A stretch of DNA of 64,000 nucleotides from Acanthornis magna (lineage: Eukaryota; Chordata; Aves; Passeriformes; Acanthizidae), in NCBI GenBank assembly GCA_036785705.1, contig JAWUZG010000052.1, positions 2,604,001-2,668,000 of the forward strand, written 5' to 3'. Shown one piece after another: positions 51,701 to 64,000 of the stretch. The position numbers and the translations under genes were made by a program. The notes under the pieces are model-generated. The model was not told where the DNA came from, did not search any database, and was given only the letters and a program-made list of their open reading frames with translations. Every line of letters starts with the position of its first letter. The first letter of the stretch is position 1.

Positions 51701-52738
51701 ATGGGCTGTAAGAATGAGATTCAAGTTTTTCCTATAGTTATGATTGTGAAGTAGCTGTGTATGCCGGCTGTGCCTGTGCATAAAACCAGTTAATTATCTT
51801 ACTGATGTCCCAACAAACATTTTAAACACTTGGACCAACTTGAGACAGGGTGGTGGACTGAACCTTTAGCCACTGTCTTCACTAAGGAAGTGAGTAACTG
51901 CTTCAGCAACTCTCAGTTACTCTAGGCAGTAATAACAAATCCCCTTGGCACCTCGTCTTGTGTCTCAACCAGTTTGTTTCTTTCCATTGCCTTGATTCAT
52001 ATCCCAGGTGAAGAAACTGCCATCCCAGAGGGTGTTCCTACTCCAGAGCTAACCAAGCTGTACATTGGCAGGAATCTTGTAAATACTCAATAGGAACTTC
52101 TAAATGTGCAGAAATTTTCATGTAGAATAGTCTTTTGTGCATAGTTAAGATCATCAAGAGCTGGTGGCGGATAGTTTAAAATTATTAACAGCCATGGAAG
52201 CAATTTTTGATGAAATAAACACACAGGACTTCAGGCCAGCTGGATGTAGGAATTCAGCAGAACAGTATTTTGGGGAGTACTGTCCTATGCTGTTGGAGAT
52301 ACCATTAAAACAAATACTCTCATCATCCTCCAAATAGTGGCTGACCATCCTGATCAAGAGATTTTATTCTTCATACAAGCATTACCATTTGCAAAGATCC
52401 CAATATATTTGGGATTTTTTTAGTAATGTTCTCTCCATGAGTATCTGTACAATACCTAAACAAAGTTATGTGTCTTGATGTGCCTGTCTTCAATATGCTT
52501 CATGTACAGATGAATCAGCCTGTGTTCAGTCATGTAGGCTGCTACATTTTGCTTGCTCAATTGTGTTTCTTTTACAGAAATCATTACAAAAGCTGAGAAG
52601 TGCACAACTCAGTCAGCCTTGCTGTGAAATCAAAATCACAGAAGAGCTTGTGATTGACTTCATTCTCTCTGTTTTCAAATACATGGGGTTTCTTTTCACT
52701 CTTTAGTCACTCATTGCTTTAAGTAACTTCCCACACTT

Positions 52739-52740
<2 letters not shown>

Positions 52741-52766
<26 letters not shown>
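52741..52766 (+). repeat. Uninterrupted A26 run
   Basis: Twenty-six A bases after CACACTTTC and before TTAATTCCAG. CR1 elements do not leave poly(A) tails, so in a bird this may be either slippage or the tail of a rare retrocopy. No AATAAA is seen in the 40 bases before it. Confidence 0.95.
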
Positions 52767-52771
<5 letters not shown>

Positions 52772-54734
52772 TCCAGTAATGCTGTAGAGACTTAGGAAAA
52801 AGAGTATTTATGTTTGTTGCAGTTTTAGACTTTCAAGGATGGAACTGTAAGGAATATTAGCGGAGTCAAGGTGGGAGAATATGCCCAAGTAATAATAGCC
52901 TTTGCAGATGACATTAACAAACCTCCAGACTTGCAAATGAAAGAGTAGAATAATGGGTTACTACTATTACTGCTGAAAGCCAGGACTAAACTGTTTAAGT
53001 AGACAGTTCATAGGTGTTTAAAACTGAATGAGAAGATGGCTTTTTTGAAACACCAGAAGAAAAATTAGAGCTTTATTTTTAACAATTTATTTTGGTTAAT
53101 TTTATATTGAACTGAATTATCTGATTTAATATGAACCTGTTGTATTCTGCATTAACAGATTTTCTTAGTAATTTGGTTCATGAACAACATTTTAATGAGT
53201 TGCAACAGAAGTTTTATTAGGTCCATAATTACTCCAAAGTGCAGACTTAACGAAAGTATTGCAAAGAATAAGTGACCATGTGCAAGACCTACAGTGAATA
53301 AGAGCCTCTAATCCATGCAAGATTGATCTAAATCATTTTTCTATGTTCAATATTATTGTTGGGGTTTTCTCTGATTTTTAGTTAATTGGGACTCATTAAC
53401 AAATCTTTGCCTGGGAAGTCTATTTACTGTTCAGCATTGTGTGTTTTATAGAGTCATATAAAACACGTCAAAGTTTTCCTGTAAGGGAAAAGGACATCAT
53501 TAATACAACAGGCATCTTCACAATATTCTTCACAGAAGATGTACTAATAAATGCCATAAATGTTAAATAATTACCAACAAGGGAAACAGTGGCCTCATTT
53601 TTAGGTTTTTTTTTATTTTCTCAACTTTCTATCAGATGCTGATAAGAGGCAGGCAATGAATTCAATGAATAAAAGACCCATTTAGAAAATGTCCTGGAAC
53701 CATCTTGAGATTATAAGTGGGGGAAATCAATGGAGTGGTATACAAAAAGGCAATTAGATAAGGTACAAGCAACCATTTTTTTTCTATAACTATAGAAAAT
53801 GAGGTTCTATTGGAACTAATTAGAGCTTGTGAAAACAGTTACAAGCTTGCTGCTTTCTGACACACTGAGCACCAGCTCCCTGCTTGATAAATAATGCTGC
53901 TTTCCCAGTCTCTTGGAAGAAAATCTCACAAAGCACCTTTCATTTCACGCATGTCAGAAATAAAAAATGTGTCAGTCATGCAGGCTTAATGATCATTTCC
54001 CCAACCCTTTTGCATGGTAGTGCTTCTTTTATGTCTCTAACTGCAGCAGAAGGCAAATTCTTGAAGCCTCATTTTTTCATGGAAATGGGCAAGAAATAGT
54101 TTGTGTCACCATCACCCCTGGGCTGGCCAGTATGCATGGCTGTATGGAAGGGAGGGCTGTAGTTCCACATAATAATTTTTCTCCAGTTTCTGACAACCAG
54201 AACGCTGATGTGAAGATGCTCTGTACCCTTAAGTTGCAGTGTCATTCGATGTTACCCCTGGGATAAAGCCACATTACCTCACTCTTCTCCAGGCTATAAC
54301 TAAAGGCGTAAGTTAGTCCTCCCCAAATAGTTGTGATTTAGGAGTTTTAAAGCACACATTGCAAAGCGTAGCCCAGCTTCAGAGCCAGTGGCAGCACAGC
54401 CATACCAGTCAGATACTAAGTCTTGGGTACTAAATACGGTGTAAAGGCCAGCGCCCATTGGCACATCCACACCATCCTGGGGTGGCTGGTCCTTGTCTGC
54501 TCCTTGAGGGCTAACTCCTGATATTTGTGTGGCTTTGTGCTGGTCCAGCAATCCATTCTGAGTTCAGAGCTGTGGGTTTCAATCTGATGTCTAGACGTAT
54601 GCTTAAACTACACTATATAAAAATTTAATATGAAAAAACCTTTAGGGAAATAGGCATTAGTGTTATGACACCAGTGCTGTATTTCCCCTGAATTCCAACC
54701 ACCTGAAAAAAACCTTCAAAACAATTACTATGTG

Positions 54735-54840
54735 CATTCACTGATATAATGTTATACACATTTTTTATGTATTTATACATAACATAATGTTATAAACACA
54801 ATGCTATGTATGAATACAATATGATAGAATATATATAGGC
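54735..54840. repeat. AT-rich imperfect repeats
   Basis: ATAATGTTATA occurs twice (near 54745 and 54786), amid TACATA and TATGTA motifs that can pair. No terminal repeats or coding content; probably simple AT-rich drift. Confidence 0.5.
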
Positions 54841-55979
54841 AGTATACAGACACATTTTTTTTCTTAGAATTTTAGTGCATTTTTATGACATGCTTAGGGA
54901 GGATTTGTTAAAGAAAGTCACAAGGAATACTCAGTCAGTCTAGAAATTTACTGGTTTTAAATATGTGACACTTCATAATGTTTGAGGGACTGTCTAGTAA
55001 CCCATACATATAAATTTACTTATTTATTTAAAGCAGAAAAAGAAGCTTACTGTGAACATGCAGATACATAAATAGCAATTTGCATTACAGCCTGCACATG
55101 GAAGCAGGTGCAGAGAATTTCCTGCAGTTCAAACCATTGTCTGTGATGAGAAGTGTCAAATGTGTATGTGGAGATTTTCTGCATCCCCATCTGTTTGATG
55201 CACTCTCTGTTCCCTCATGAGACTGAAGTTATGGACACAGCCATATCCGTTTTCCATCTACAGCCCCTGGGTATGATTTCATGAAGTGGTCTCCATCTCA
55301 GAGGTTGGATGCTCAAATTGTTCTCTGAGGACAGGATTAAGACCCAGTTGAATTTTTCAGCCAGAGAGAAACTTCTATAAAAGAATTAGCTTTCAAAATA
55401 AATTGTGGCTGTATGTTAGAAAAACAGAAATACTCTTAGCTCCTACCTGGCCTGATTATATATTGACATGGTCTCTCCGGGTATTTCTCCTGGATTAATT
55501 TGTTCTGTGTGGGCAAAATGCCAAGATAGATATTGCAAGTGAGAGGCACATCACGTCTAGGAAGAGACAGGAAATCTGATTATGATAGAGAAGGAAACAC
55601 TTATAACGGTGAACAAGAAAAGCTGCATCTAAAACTTATAAAATGCTAATATGGAAGTTTGACCTTCTGACTTAGAAACCTAATTTTTTCTCAAAATCAA
55701 TGATGAAAAAAATCCTAAAAGAGCTATCTTATTCTATCAATTTATATGTATAAAAGTACAGAATACTTTTACATTGTTAATTTTTTTGGGGCAGGGACCC
55801 TTTTAGCCATAAGACCTGCTTCATAGACTAGCCTCATCCACAGCACATGACATTTGGCCTGGATCTCCTCAGGTCTTTTTGTAGGATTGTAAAAACTGTT
55901 TGAAATAATCTGAGAGCTGCTCTGAAGCCCACATGGCTGAGATTTTTGTCATATGTATCTGTGACCATGCATTGTGTGT

Positions 55980-56055
55980 TCTGAGGAGGTTAGAATAGAT
56001 GACCCAAAGATAATTCCAATCTGAATTGTCACAGGATCTCACAATGCTATGAGGT
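55980..56055 (+). mobile_element. Old CR1 3' end fragment
   Basis: The stretch GAGGTTAGAATAGATGACCC followed by AAAGATAATTCCAATCTGAA and a CACAATGCTATGAGG-like tail follows the order of the CR1 3' end (gggttggactagatgacc... ccaacc... tctatga). It is strongly diverged and the upstream limit cannot be seen. Confidence 0.5.
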
Positions 56056-56705
56056 ATGCCAGAATGACCTTGGGATGTTTGAAAGCACAAAGGAGGACTT
56101 GGGAGGATGAACGAAAACAAATTTAGGGAAGGGTTTGTTGGTTTACTTTTTCTTTTGGAGGGCTGGGGGCAGTGTCCAGCTTACTTTTGGGTATGGTTGC
56201 TGGTGCATCCATGAATAACGTCTTTGCACTGTCTTAGACTGACTGGTAGGCCTTTCTGTGCCAGAGAGCACTAATAATGTGTACTAGGGCTAATTAGGGA
56301 TTCAATGTTTGAGCTACCATTTTTAGTCTTTATTTAAAGTACATTCATGCATGGAAATTACTTCCTTATTTAGATTAAAAAGAAAATTAAAAAAAAAAGA
56401 CTGTCAGTGTGGACAACACTCTGTGTAACATTCTTGGTGAAATGTTCACTTTACAACATCAAAAGAGGCAAGAAAATCTAATGGCTCTTTCTGGACTGTA
56501 ATATTATGAAAATATTAATGGAAAATTTAATATACAGAATGTGCAAAGTAACTAAAACAATTTTAATATATTACTTTGTTCTCATGACACTGAACACACT
56601 TCCAGGTCTTTGATGACCACAGATTTTAGGTACTTCAAAGAAAAACAGGTTACTGTTATCATCTTTTTCATCCTGTCCTATTTTCATTTATTCTTTCTTA
56701 AGTTC

Positions 56706-56722
56706 TTTTTTTTTTTTTTTTT
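56706..56722. repeat. T17 homopolymer
   Basis: Seventeen T bases in a pyrimidine-rich neighbourhood (56660-56750). Confidence 0.95.
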
Positions 56723-57766
56723 GTTTAAATCAGTGTATTCTTCTTTCTACCAGTCTGTGCCAAAAGACAGCACCTTTGTCTAAAAGGATGATGAGGTACA
56801 AGAGAAAATGCTGTTGAAAAATCTGCCACGAGCAATACAGAAGAGAGAAAAGTTCTGCAGATATTTTTATTTATTATCTGTAAGAACATAGAAAAGAAGG
56901 GTTATCTACTTAAAGGATAAAAAGTAAAGTTTCTCATTTCTGAGAAAAGAGCATGAAGATTTTCAATACAGTCAGCTGACTTACAAGAAAGTGTCCCAAG
57001 AGAGTCAGTTAAAGATTTCTGAAGCCAAGTCCTTAATTTGTAATGGTATATTGGCAACATTGAACTGGCAAACTAGTGAACCCAAAATAACTCTAGGGAT
57101 TGATAATAATCAATATAATTACTTTGTCTGAAGAGAGGTAAATAATGGAAATATGAATTTACTTAACTGGTATAAATGGTTTATTTACATAAACTCATGC
57201 TCAATTAATGATTCTACCAATAAAGAACTAAAGATTTTAAAAAAATCTTAATTCCTGAGTTCATTATGAACAACATCATTCATGGAAGAGAGGTTTTGTT
57301 GCACCAATCTGTTAGAGAGCTGGTTGAGTACATAAGCCATTTCAACATTCTTTCCTTCAGTGTCTACTCAGCTTTCAATTAATATCATATGACATTCACA
57401 TTTAAAAATTTAAAAAGAGCCCAAACTCTAGTATGTTTTAGGAAATTACCATATAATAGATCATACTTTGTATTCAAACTTTGTATAATTCTTACTTACG
57501 CTTGTCAAGTGTAACTTTGACAGAATGGATTTTCTTAAAGGTATACCAAGACAATTTTAGAAGGTCTTCACAATGGCTGGGATTTAGTCCAACCATGTGG
57601 AACAATGGATGTCAACAGTCCATCAACAGAAATTTTTTAATGATGACATATGCAGGAGCTTTAAATCTTTGTAAAACAATTGAAAGAAGTGCATATATCT
57701 GTTCCAGAGTTAACTCACATACTCCCAGCTGAGAAAAATTAGATTAATTTTTATATATGAATAGGA

Positions 57767-57806
57767 ACAAAAAAAAAAAAAAAGAAAAAAAGAGAAAAAA
57801 AAGATA
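57767..57806. repeat. A-rich tract
   Basis: Runs of A broken by single G, C or T over about 40 bases; low complexity, no element recognised. Confidence 0.9.
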
Positions 57807-58212
57807 AAAGCTCTGGATTTGGGAAATTAATGTATTCATAGAAGACCTATCTAAAACAAGCAGTGTACAATGGTAGGAAACTTGAGATGAAAAACTTCAC
57901 TTTTGTGATTAAGCATAATTTCTTATCAACGTGGGAAAATGTTTGCTAAGGTTAGATACTGACCTAATTTTCAACCTTCTATTGAAACAATCTGTCTTTG
58001 GCAACATATGCTCTAACTTGGCTTCTTCATGGAAGTCCTTTAAAAAATCTGTGAAATTCTACATGAGTTTGTAAAGATTCTAACTGCTCATTCTCACTTC
58101 TTACTTCTAATGCTGCCTTTATGAAAACAGAAATTGTTTTTATACTGCTGGCTCCCTGTGATGCACACAAAGTTCAAACTCTTTACGAGATCACACTGCA
58201 GTTGGTTAGATT

Positions 58213-58280
58213 TCATAAAACCACAGAATGGTTTGGATTGAAAGGGACTTGGAAAATCACCTGGTTCCAACCCCCCACAT
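58213..58280 (-). mobile_element. Short CR1 3' end fragment
   Basis: The plus strand reads ACCACAGAATGGTTTGGATT, then GAAAGGGACTTGGAAAATCA and GGTTCCAACCCCCC, the reverse complement of the last 65-70 bases of CR1. It stops abruptly after the C run, as a very short 5'-truncated copy. Confidence 0.85.
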
Positions 58281-58791
58281 ATTTATTCTACAATTTAAGA
58301 CTTTGTGGTAAAAAGAGGTTGAGTGGAATAAAAGCATCCATATTTGTTCTTGAGGATGGAATGGAATTGGGTTCTGCTTAGTTTTGTTTATTTCAACAAA
58401 AACCAAACAAAACAAAAAACCCAAGAGTGGATTCTTTCACTGATTAATATGTCTTGTGTAAAGGCTTTTGGTCAGAATAACAGCCTCATCTGGGATGAGG
58501 AAGGATTTTCATCCTGATCAAAATTTCCAAAATCTTAAACATTTTTGTTACAGGGAATTTTGCTTGCTAGGACCTGCTGTTATTTTTGACATTATGAACT
58601 CCTCAATCATGAGGGAAATCTCAGAGCAGGAACTGATGGAAACATACTCAAGCAAGTCCCCCATTTCTAGAGCCAGAAACTGTGCAATACCTTTCATAAA
58701 TTCACCAGACTTTTTCTGCAGAAGTGTTGTATTTTGTGAGACTTTTAGTGCCGCTAGACTATAAAAAAATACTTTTCTGAAGAAGCCATAG

Positions 58792-58995
58792 TTAGAATCA
58801 AAGAATAACTCAAGGTTGGAGAGGATATTTGGAGGTCATTTAATCCAAATCCTGATCAAGGTCAATGAGATCAGGTTTCTCAGATCTCTGTCTAGTCAGG
58901 CTTTGAACATCTCAAGGATTAAGATTCACCGTGCTTTCACAGCCATTGTTCAAATGTTTGAACATTGTAATAATGATTTAAAAAATCTTTATATA
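58792..58995 (-). mobile_element. Old CR1 3' fragment
   Basis: The order AGAATCAAAGAATAACTCAA, GGTTGGAGAGGATATTTGGA, GGTCATTTAATCCAAATCCT, CTTTGAACATCTCAAGGATT is that of a reverse CR1 3' end. Similarity weakens after 58920 but an alignable pattern (TTTGAACATTGTAATAATGA) continues to about 58995. It is more diverged than the neighbouring piece at 58213. Confidence 0.8.
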
Positions 58996-59269
58996 GTTTG
59001 ACACATCTTTCTTGAATACATATCATCAGAATTTTTCTCTGTTCTGGAGATGAAAACTCCTTGGAGTCATGCACAATAAGTCTTGTGAAATTTGTGTTAA
59101 AAATTACTTGTATGTCCGAAGAAGATGTTTGACTTTTTTGCAGTTGGATTATATTGAAAATTAATAATATTTCATTGATGAACTCCTGTGGCCAAGACCC
59201 TTCTCTTCCAACTTTTTTTAACTAATGTTTTCCTAGATGATAGTGGACAGATTTGAAACTAGGCTTCCA

Positions 59270-59660
59270 AGTTTATTTTATACTATCCCCTTGCACTTTA
59301 TGAATTTCATCCTGTTCCTAGTACCACTGATCTCAAGGTCATTTAGTTCCTTCTTTATGATGAGGCAATACTTTTCTGTCCTCCAAATAATACTTCCCAA
59401 TTTTGCTTCTATGCCAAGATCATAAATAAAACTATTAAACATGACTGTTCCCAAAATTGAATTTGAGAAATTTCAGTAGTATCCTCCTTCTAGGCTAATG
59501 CTTCTCTTTCATTTGAGCTTGTTATCAACTCCCCACTTTAATAGTTTCTGCACTAAGCAATATCACCTTGATCTTAAATAAGTGTTAAATGTGTTTCCAT
59601 GCCAAATTGTTTTCTGTATTTAGCAGTACATTTCTTCTACTTATTAATTAATTTTCAGTA
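59270..59660 (-). mobile_element. Very old CR1-like LINE, ORF2 part
   Basis: The plus strand shows TTGCACTTTATGAATTTCAT, CAAGGTCATTTAGTTCCTTC, AATACTTCCCAATTTTGCTT, CCAAGATCATAAATAAAACT and TTAAACATGACTGTTCCCAA, in the order found in the antisense ORF2 end of ancient amniote CR1/L3 elements. It may belong with the piece at 58792, since position and strand agree, but the middle (58996-59269) could not be matched. No usable reading frame remains. Confidence 0.65.
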
Positions 59661-60766
59661 AAAGCCATCTAGTGTGATATCTAGTCTGATATAATCTACC
59701 TCTTCAAGTTGCTCAAATTGCATCACCTTTTTTCTTTTCTATGCAATGTCAGTCATTTCTCCTTCAAAATGATTAAATTGGTGGCTCACAGGCCTAGTAT
59801 TTTCTTAGGCTCATTATGTTGTGGAAAAGCTGCAATTAAAGAAAATACTTTGAGACCTTTGTGGTGAGGAGTCATTGAATGAAATAGAAGCATCAGGTGT
59901 TGGGACTCAATTTGTAGATATGCGACATATCAGAAGTAAAACTACTGATTTAGATCTTTCAGTGTAAACCTTATGAAAATGTGAAAGAAAAGTCAAGAAA
60001 GAATTTGGAAAGATTTTAAAGCTATAGTTAAGGCTTCTTATGCAAAAGCATATAGAAGAAGGTTTTTTTGTGCCTTCTGAAAACTTTATTTGCAAATTTG
60101 CAGGTATTGGTATCTGAGCGCATTTTAAAGAAAAAAATTACTAAAAGAAATCTTCAAGAGAAGATTGGGTTTCTTTCTCAAATATTCTGTTTAGCCGTAG
60201 CTTTAACTGCTTCCTAATCATTCAGTATTCCTGATTCAGAGCATATCCACACTTCTTCCACAACTCAGCAAAATAAACCTGCCAAAATACACTCACAAAA
60301 CATTTGAACAAATACCTTCCTTCTGCACCTTCTCTGTTGCAGAAAATAGATTAATGTCAGTTGAACAGAATCACTGTTAAATGAGCGAGGGAAGAGACTG
60401 TGTTTCTCTTACACTTTCTAGACCATTCCTTTGTAAGGCGGACATGTTAACATTTTCCCTCAGTTTATTGTACATACTGTTATCATTCCCTGCTGGATCT
60501 TCAAGATTAAGAGTTACAAATGTAAAAGGAAAGAAAACACTTTGTCTTGCCACCTCTATGCCTTTGTTTCTTATGTTCAAATACAGCAAATTGAGTAAGA
60601 AACAGAAGATAAACCGTCTACTTAATATTTCTTTTTATTCTGATAGTAAAATTTCTGTGATCAGACTGTCAGGCTATTTTAAAAAATCTTTTGTCTTGGA
60701 ATCATGTATGCTTAACTTTAAACTGTTTGACTCCCAGAAAAGCCAGCAGTTACATAGAATACTTTG

Positions 60767-60809
<43 letters not shown>

Positions 60810-63800
60810 CGTGTGTGTGTGTGTGTATGTGTGTGTTTCTCTGTGAGATCTGAACAGGAAGGAGTTAAAATGTCTCTGACATAGAATTCCTGTTCACTAA
60901 ATTGCCTGTTAAATCAACAGCATTGCTCATGCTGTTTTTACACCAAATGACCTACATGCATAGTCAGTGTAAATTTAGTTACAAATCACTTATTTTCTTC
61001 CAAAATACTCCAATTTGTGATTAAGATTGTGTTCTTTTGCTGTGTCAGTAATCACAGTCTGAGTCTATTTCTGCTTAGTTAACTCATGCAAATAATTAAA
61101 CTACATAAACTCCACAGTAGGCAGAAGCTGCCATGCATACTACAGCATATATACAGCGTGGCCTTCAGTGCTATGAAAGTACATGAAGTGTAAACCCCAC
61201 TAAATTGTAAATCTGATCTACATCCCAAGACCAAATAAATACCAACCTACTCACACACTGAAACAGATATGGTGCAGACTACTCCTGAGAGGCTGTGAAT
61301 AAAAGAATTGGAATTTGCTGTGTGGACATTTAAATACTACATTCACTTTCTCATGTATTCTGCTCTTAAACTCTCATGCCCGGAACAGTCCTGGAAAGGG
61401 AACTGAGATTGCTTTTTGAATTTGAAGAACATTCCCTCCCCATTTTATCTCTAAAACACACCCTTATCTCCATCACCTATTTTCTGTTCAGTCCTAATTT
61501 TTTTTTTTCTTTGACCAAAGTGAGGGCAGGAGCTGCTTCCCACATCCCTTTCTTCTAAGTGGTATGTTTTGTTTCACTTCTCACCAAAGGAAAACGGGAG
61601 AGGGAGAGACAATTTCAAGGAGATGATGCATTTGACCTCTCTGTTAATATTCAAAATGCTGGCCAGGAAGGTTAGGAGCAAACATCAGCCTTTTTTCACA
61701 CCTCTTAGCTCATTCCACAAATTAATAACATGGTACTGGGAGCAGCCTAGACCCTGTGTAATGAATGTTAGCCATAGTTCCTGCTGGCTGCTTCCAAAGA
61801 TGCACTTATTTTTCTCATTATCTTACACACAATCTTCCAGCTATTGTTTGCTACCCCTGCTCACTCAGGAAACCTCAGAAAGTGCTAAAGATGTCCAGAA
61901 GCAATAAGCCTCATTTATTTTTATGGCTTTCATCACCATTTTCTTTTTTTGCTTTAAGGTCTATAATAGAATCCACTGATTAGCATCAGCACCATATCAG
62001 AATATAGATATGATAGCCCTTTTCTGGAGGTGAATGGGCTACTGAAGGACACTTTCTCCATTTGATACTTTTAGAGGATACTGAAGCTAAACAAAATTAA
62101 TTGTGTTGGTACATTCCTTTTTTTCTTTCTCCTTCTTGCTACTTTCCCAAACATTTGGAAACTGATTAACTAAAATGTTAAGGAAGGTGATCATAAAAAG
62201 TCCTACTAATTAAAAGGGAATTAGTCAACTGAAACAACACCAGAAGGTAAGCAGTTGGATTTGATAGCTGTTAATAAACTGGTACAAGTGAACAGAGAAA
62301 CTTTCATGTTAAACACCATGTTTACAACAGAACTAAACCCCGAAGCAAATAATTATCTTCTGTAGGACATTTTTTTAAATGTAACTGCATCCACGTAATA
62401 GTTACAGACCAATATATGATAAATAAGCCTTCTGTTCTCTCCCTGGACAGATCTGATCTGAAAAATGTTCTGTTTTCAAACCACAGGTAAATAAATCCCA
62501 CATAAAAATGAAAAAAATAATTAGTTTCTTTTGTGCACATCTATTGTCCACAGACAGTCACTTCAAACAAAGGTTTGCAGACTTCCAACCCCCTTCCAGT
62601 CAACAATTTCCATTTATTGCAAACCTAACAGAATCTTTTGCACTAGAATATTTAGCACAAGAAACAGGACAGAAGTAAGGCTGCATAAAAAAAGATGTGG
62701 GGGATGCCTACAATGCATCCACTAAATTATTGCATTATAACATCTCTATGCAACTTAAAACAGTTGTTTTATATCTCTAAAGAAAATTCACCCAAATACT
62801 TCCTCAGCATCAGGTGGCAATATCCACACAAACTGTTTATATGGAACAGGCAGTGTACTTTCTATATATTCTTCTTCTTCTGCTTTAAATTTCTTTTTCA
62901 AGGCAATACCTCCAAGCTGTTCTGCGTGTTTGGAAATCTGGTCCCAGCAGATTTACTGGTGGCATGGGAAAGTTACTTCTTTTGACTATAGTCTTATTTT
63001 TTAATAAGTAAGGCTCAGGCTAGTACAGGGACTAATATTTTAACAATAAGGTTTTTCTTCTTCAAAGGAAAAAGGCTCTCTGGATAAGAAAAATTGAAAA
63101 ATCTTCCATGCTATGACTGCCCATGTAGGAGTGTAGAAAAACAATTCTCTCTTACTGAAACTAAAAATCTGGTGGGCTATTTAAGTATGCCACTTGCCTC
63201 TCATATATACAACCCTGTATACTGCAGTTTTAGAGTCAGGAAGTGTTTGTTTGGGTGATCAGGATAAGAGGAAAAATTGCTGCAGAAGAATAATGGAACA
63301 ACAATCCTGTGTGAAATGGACAGATTTACTATACTTTCACAGACATTGCTTCACATTAAGACCAAGATGTAGAAATTAATCAGATTTCACATTCATGAAA
63401 GAGAAAACTCACGTACACACATCCTAAATCCACCATGCTATGAAAGACAAAAGAAAAAGGTATTACTGTGCTTGGATCATCTAGTATAAGTTTTCATTCA
63501 AACAGAATTAATCACCTATGAAAACAATAAAAAAAAAAAGGAAAGCTGAATCTTGATGCCCAGGACTGTTTTAAAAAAACAGTGGGTTATAACCCAGATT
63601 CAGATCTAAACTGAAATGAGCTTTCATAATTTGCCTGTATTCGTTATAGGTAACCAGCTTTGCCTGTTCCAGATGTGGCTTGGAATTTGTATGCTTAACT
63701 ACAAATGAAAGTTAGTAAAATAACATGTAAGAAGCTACTAAAAATATGCTGAACTGAGACAAACAGGAAAAGGGAAAACGGCAAATGCAATCACTCTTCA

Positions 63801-64000
63801 TGAAAGATGTAAGAGGAAGCTGTACTCAGCATGACAACACAAAGGGACCATTTATCCCAAAACCTAGTTTATTCTCCATGACAGCTTTCACAAAACGATA
63901 CAGAGTATTCACAGCCTGCTAATGGAAGTGGTCACGCATACATGATTTCCTGGCCCCAAGGCAGTGGCCCATAAGGAGGTCTGTCCACATTCTTGGCAGA
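59661..64000. other. No gene seen
   Basis: AT-rich unique sequence apart from the GT microsatellite. An octamer-plus-homeodomain core ATGCAAATAATTA lies at 61086-61098. Frames at 61569-61907 and 62695-62985 show no recognised family. Confidence 0.55.
60769..60836. repeat. (GT)n microsatellite, 68 bases
   Basis: A GT run interrupted by GC at 60806-60810 and by one AT near 60827. Strict purine-pyrimidine alternation could allow Z-DNA. It produces a spurious long open frame (60381-60884) with a VCVCVC tract. Confidence 0.97.

Larger units (their letters stand above)
47593..55979. other. No gene called
   Basis: AT-rich unique sequence with the G/T tract and the A26 run. The interval 51960-52340 has short coding-like frames and one good acceptor-like site, discussed in the findings. 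A GC-richer patch at 54110-54560 is unassigned. Confidence 0.45.
56056..58212. other. No gene seen
   Basis: Low-GC sequence with T- and A-rich tracts; no frame over 83 codons and no motif. Confidence 0.6.

Noticed and set aside
54110..54560. GC-richer patch with an 83-codon minus frame
   Set aside because: No LTR ends, CR1 blocks or protein family recognised; left unassigned.
60381..60884. Plus-strand frame of 167 codons
   Set aside because: Its second half is the translated GT microsatellite (VCVC tract); the first half has no motif.
1..64000. tRNA, rRNA and CRISPR features
   Set aside because: No A-box/B-box pair, no rRNA-like block and no regularly spaced repeat array was found; the host appears to be a vertebrate.

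Overview
The window reads as an AT-rich, gene-poor stretch of a bird nuclear genome. The bird assignment rests on at least eight recognisable CR1 LINE pieces, several ending in the CR1-type ATTCTATGA tail, on an LTR piece of an avian endogenous retrovirus type, and on the absence of Alu- or L1-like sequence. All of this is by eye; no database search was possible. The window could be intergenic or lie in a long intron.

The only recognisable gene is an intronless bitter taste receptor (TAS2R family) on the minus strand at 32697-33662. One reading frame of 321 codons carries the family motifs from TM1 to TM7, with no frameshift, but it is broken by one in-frame TAA at the inner end of TM5. It is therefore called a pseudogene, or a null allele. 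A TATA-like box lies about 100 bases upstream of its ATG and AATAAA signals follow its stop.

Layout: 1-1488 has no call; 1489-1905 is an LTR fragment; 4895-5430 CR1; 5431-12531 has no gene; 12532-12850 CR1; 12851-27499 is AT-rich and holds low-complexity tracts only; 27500-27600 is a long, nearly perfect RNA-type hairpin, the most interesting structural signal; 32475-33770 is the TAS2R locus; 37231-37541, 41850-42640, 47165-47592, 55980-56055, 58213-58280, 58792-58995 and 59270-59660 are CR1 pieces of clearly different ages. Microsatellites include (TA)14 at 41229 and a 68-base GT tract at 60769. A 26-base A run sits at 52741.

No operon-like or multi-gene system is visible. Most open frames over 60 codons are at the level expected by chance in AT-rich DNA or are shadows of CR1 and of the GT tract. 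Three unassigned frames with more protein-like composition (52149-52337 plus, 44595-44894 minus, 35824-36006 minus) are given as findings, not as genes.
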